A stretch of 5,683 nt of DNA, taken from an uncultured Alphaproteobacteria bacterium (lineage in GTDB: Bacteria > Pseudomonadota > Alphaproteobacteria > Rhizobiales > Hyphomicrobiaceae). Location of the stretch: the NCBI GenBank assembly GCA_937950105.1, contig CALFEM010000142.1, forward strand, positions 1 through 5,683. The letters run 5' to 3'. Below the pieces are notes generated by a model that did not search any database, was not told the DNA's origin, and saw nothing but the letters and a program-made list of their open reading frames with translations. The position numbers were made by a program, and so were the translations under genes. This document shows positions 5,272 through 5,683 of this stretch, one piece after another. Each line of letters begins with the position of its first letter. The first letter of the stretch is position 1.

Positions 5272-5683
5272 TCAGTTCCCGACCGTCGGCGCGGCAGGCG
5301 CGCTCGCACCATTGACTTCGGCGGCGCTGGCAGCCGCGGCAGCCTGTGCCGGCGACGGCTTCGACAACAGCGAAACGCGCGCGTAGCCCGAGTCACCGAC
5401 GCGCCCGAGCACTTCCATCACGTCGCCATAGGGGGCCTTCTTGTCGGCGCGCACATAGACGACCGTATCGCCCTCGCCGGCGCGGATCTGGCGCAGGCGA
5501 TCGACGAACGCGGCGCGCGCGATCTGCTCGTCGCGGATGTAGATGTTGCCGTCGCCGCCGAGCGTCACCACCATCGGCTTGCGCGTCTGCGCAAGCTTGG
5601 CCGCCGACGTGCTGGGCAGATCGACCGGCACGCCTTGTATGAGCAAGGGCGCCGCCACCATGAAGATGATGAGCAGCACCAGC
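5272..5683 (-). CDS. exbD: ExbD/TolR-family biopolymer transport protein (partial)
   Basis: The C-terminal 136 residues are visible. The N-terminus, with the cytoplasmic segment and the proton-carrying Asp of the membrane helix, lies beyond the right edge. Seen in sequence: the outer half of the single membrane helix, LVLLIIFMVAAPLL (visible residues 1-14), then QGVPVDLPST (16-25), a hallmark of ExbD/TolR proteins; a periplasmic domain with MVVTLGGDGNIYIRDEQI (37-54), DTVVYVRADKKAPYGDVMEV (72-91) and GYARVSLLSK (99-108); and an Ala/Pro-rich tail to residue 136. The protein joins ExbB to form the proton-driven motor of the TonB system. ExbD rather than TolR is chosen because a TonB-type gene follows 5 bases downstream. 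A GTG at 5679 lies inside the membrane helix and is not a real start. An exbB gene upstream, outside the window, is expected. Confidence 0.87.
   Translation of the reverse strand, partial: LVLLIIFMVAAPLLIQGVPVDLPSTSAAKLAQTRKPMVVTLGGDGNIYIRDEQIARAAFVDRLRQIRAGEGDTVVYVRADKKAPYGDVMEVLGRVGDSGYARVSLLSKPSPAQAAAAASAAEVNGASAPAAPTVGN

Overview
The window is GC-rich (codon third positions are mostly G or C) and looks like chromosomal DNA of an alphaproteobacterium, most likely from the Hyphomicrobiales (Rhizobiales). This rests on codon use and on the style of the ExbD and TonB proteins. It is inference, because there is no rRNA or marker gene here. No mobile element, CRISPR array, tRNA or rRNA was seen.

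Left part (1-2608, plus strand): an operon-like run of surface-polysaccharide genes. It starts with the end of a probable glycosyltransferase, continues with a StrF/GT2-like glycosyltransferase, and ends with a Wzx-type multi-pass flippase whose start codon lies 4 bases after the previous stop. Facing it (2720-3964, minus strand) is a cytoplasmic GT4-family glycosyltransferase. The simplest reading is one cell-surface glycan locus: transferases build a lipid-linked sugar chain in the cytoplasm and the flippase moves it across the inner membrane. The glycan itself cannot be named from this sequence.

Middle part (3965-4446): a divergent intergenic region of about 260 bases holds a near-perfect 24-base-period direct repeat, a 6-bp palindrome, a possible 7-codon leader peptide and a CtrA-box-like sequence. 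After it comes a 74-residue protein of unknown function, whose GTG start is chosen because of a good ribosome binding site.

Right part (4490-5683, minus strand): a TonB-type energy transducer and, upstream of it, an ExbD-type protein cut by the window edge. They form an operon with a 5-base gap and probably power TonB-dependent outer-membrane uptake. An exbB gene is expected just beyond the right edge.

The window has two convergent junctions (2609-2719 and 4447-4489). Both carry inverted repeats that include gene stop codons, possibly marking where transcription ends in both directions. I see no clear new defence, mobile or biosynthetic system. The least explained parts are the 3965-4221 intergenic region and the small protein after it.
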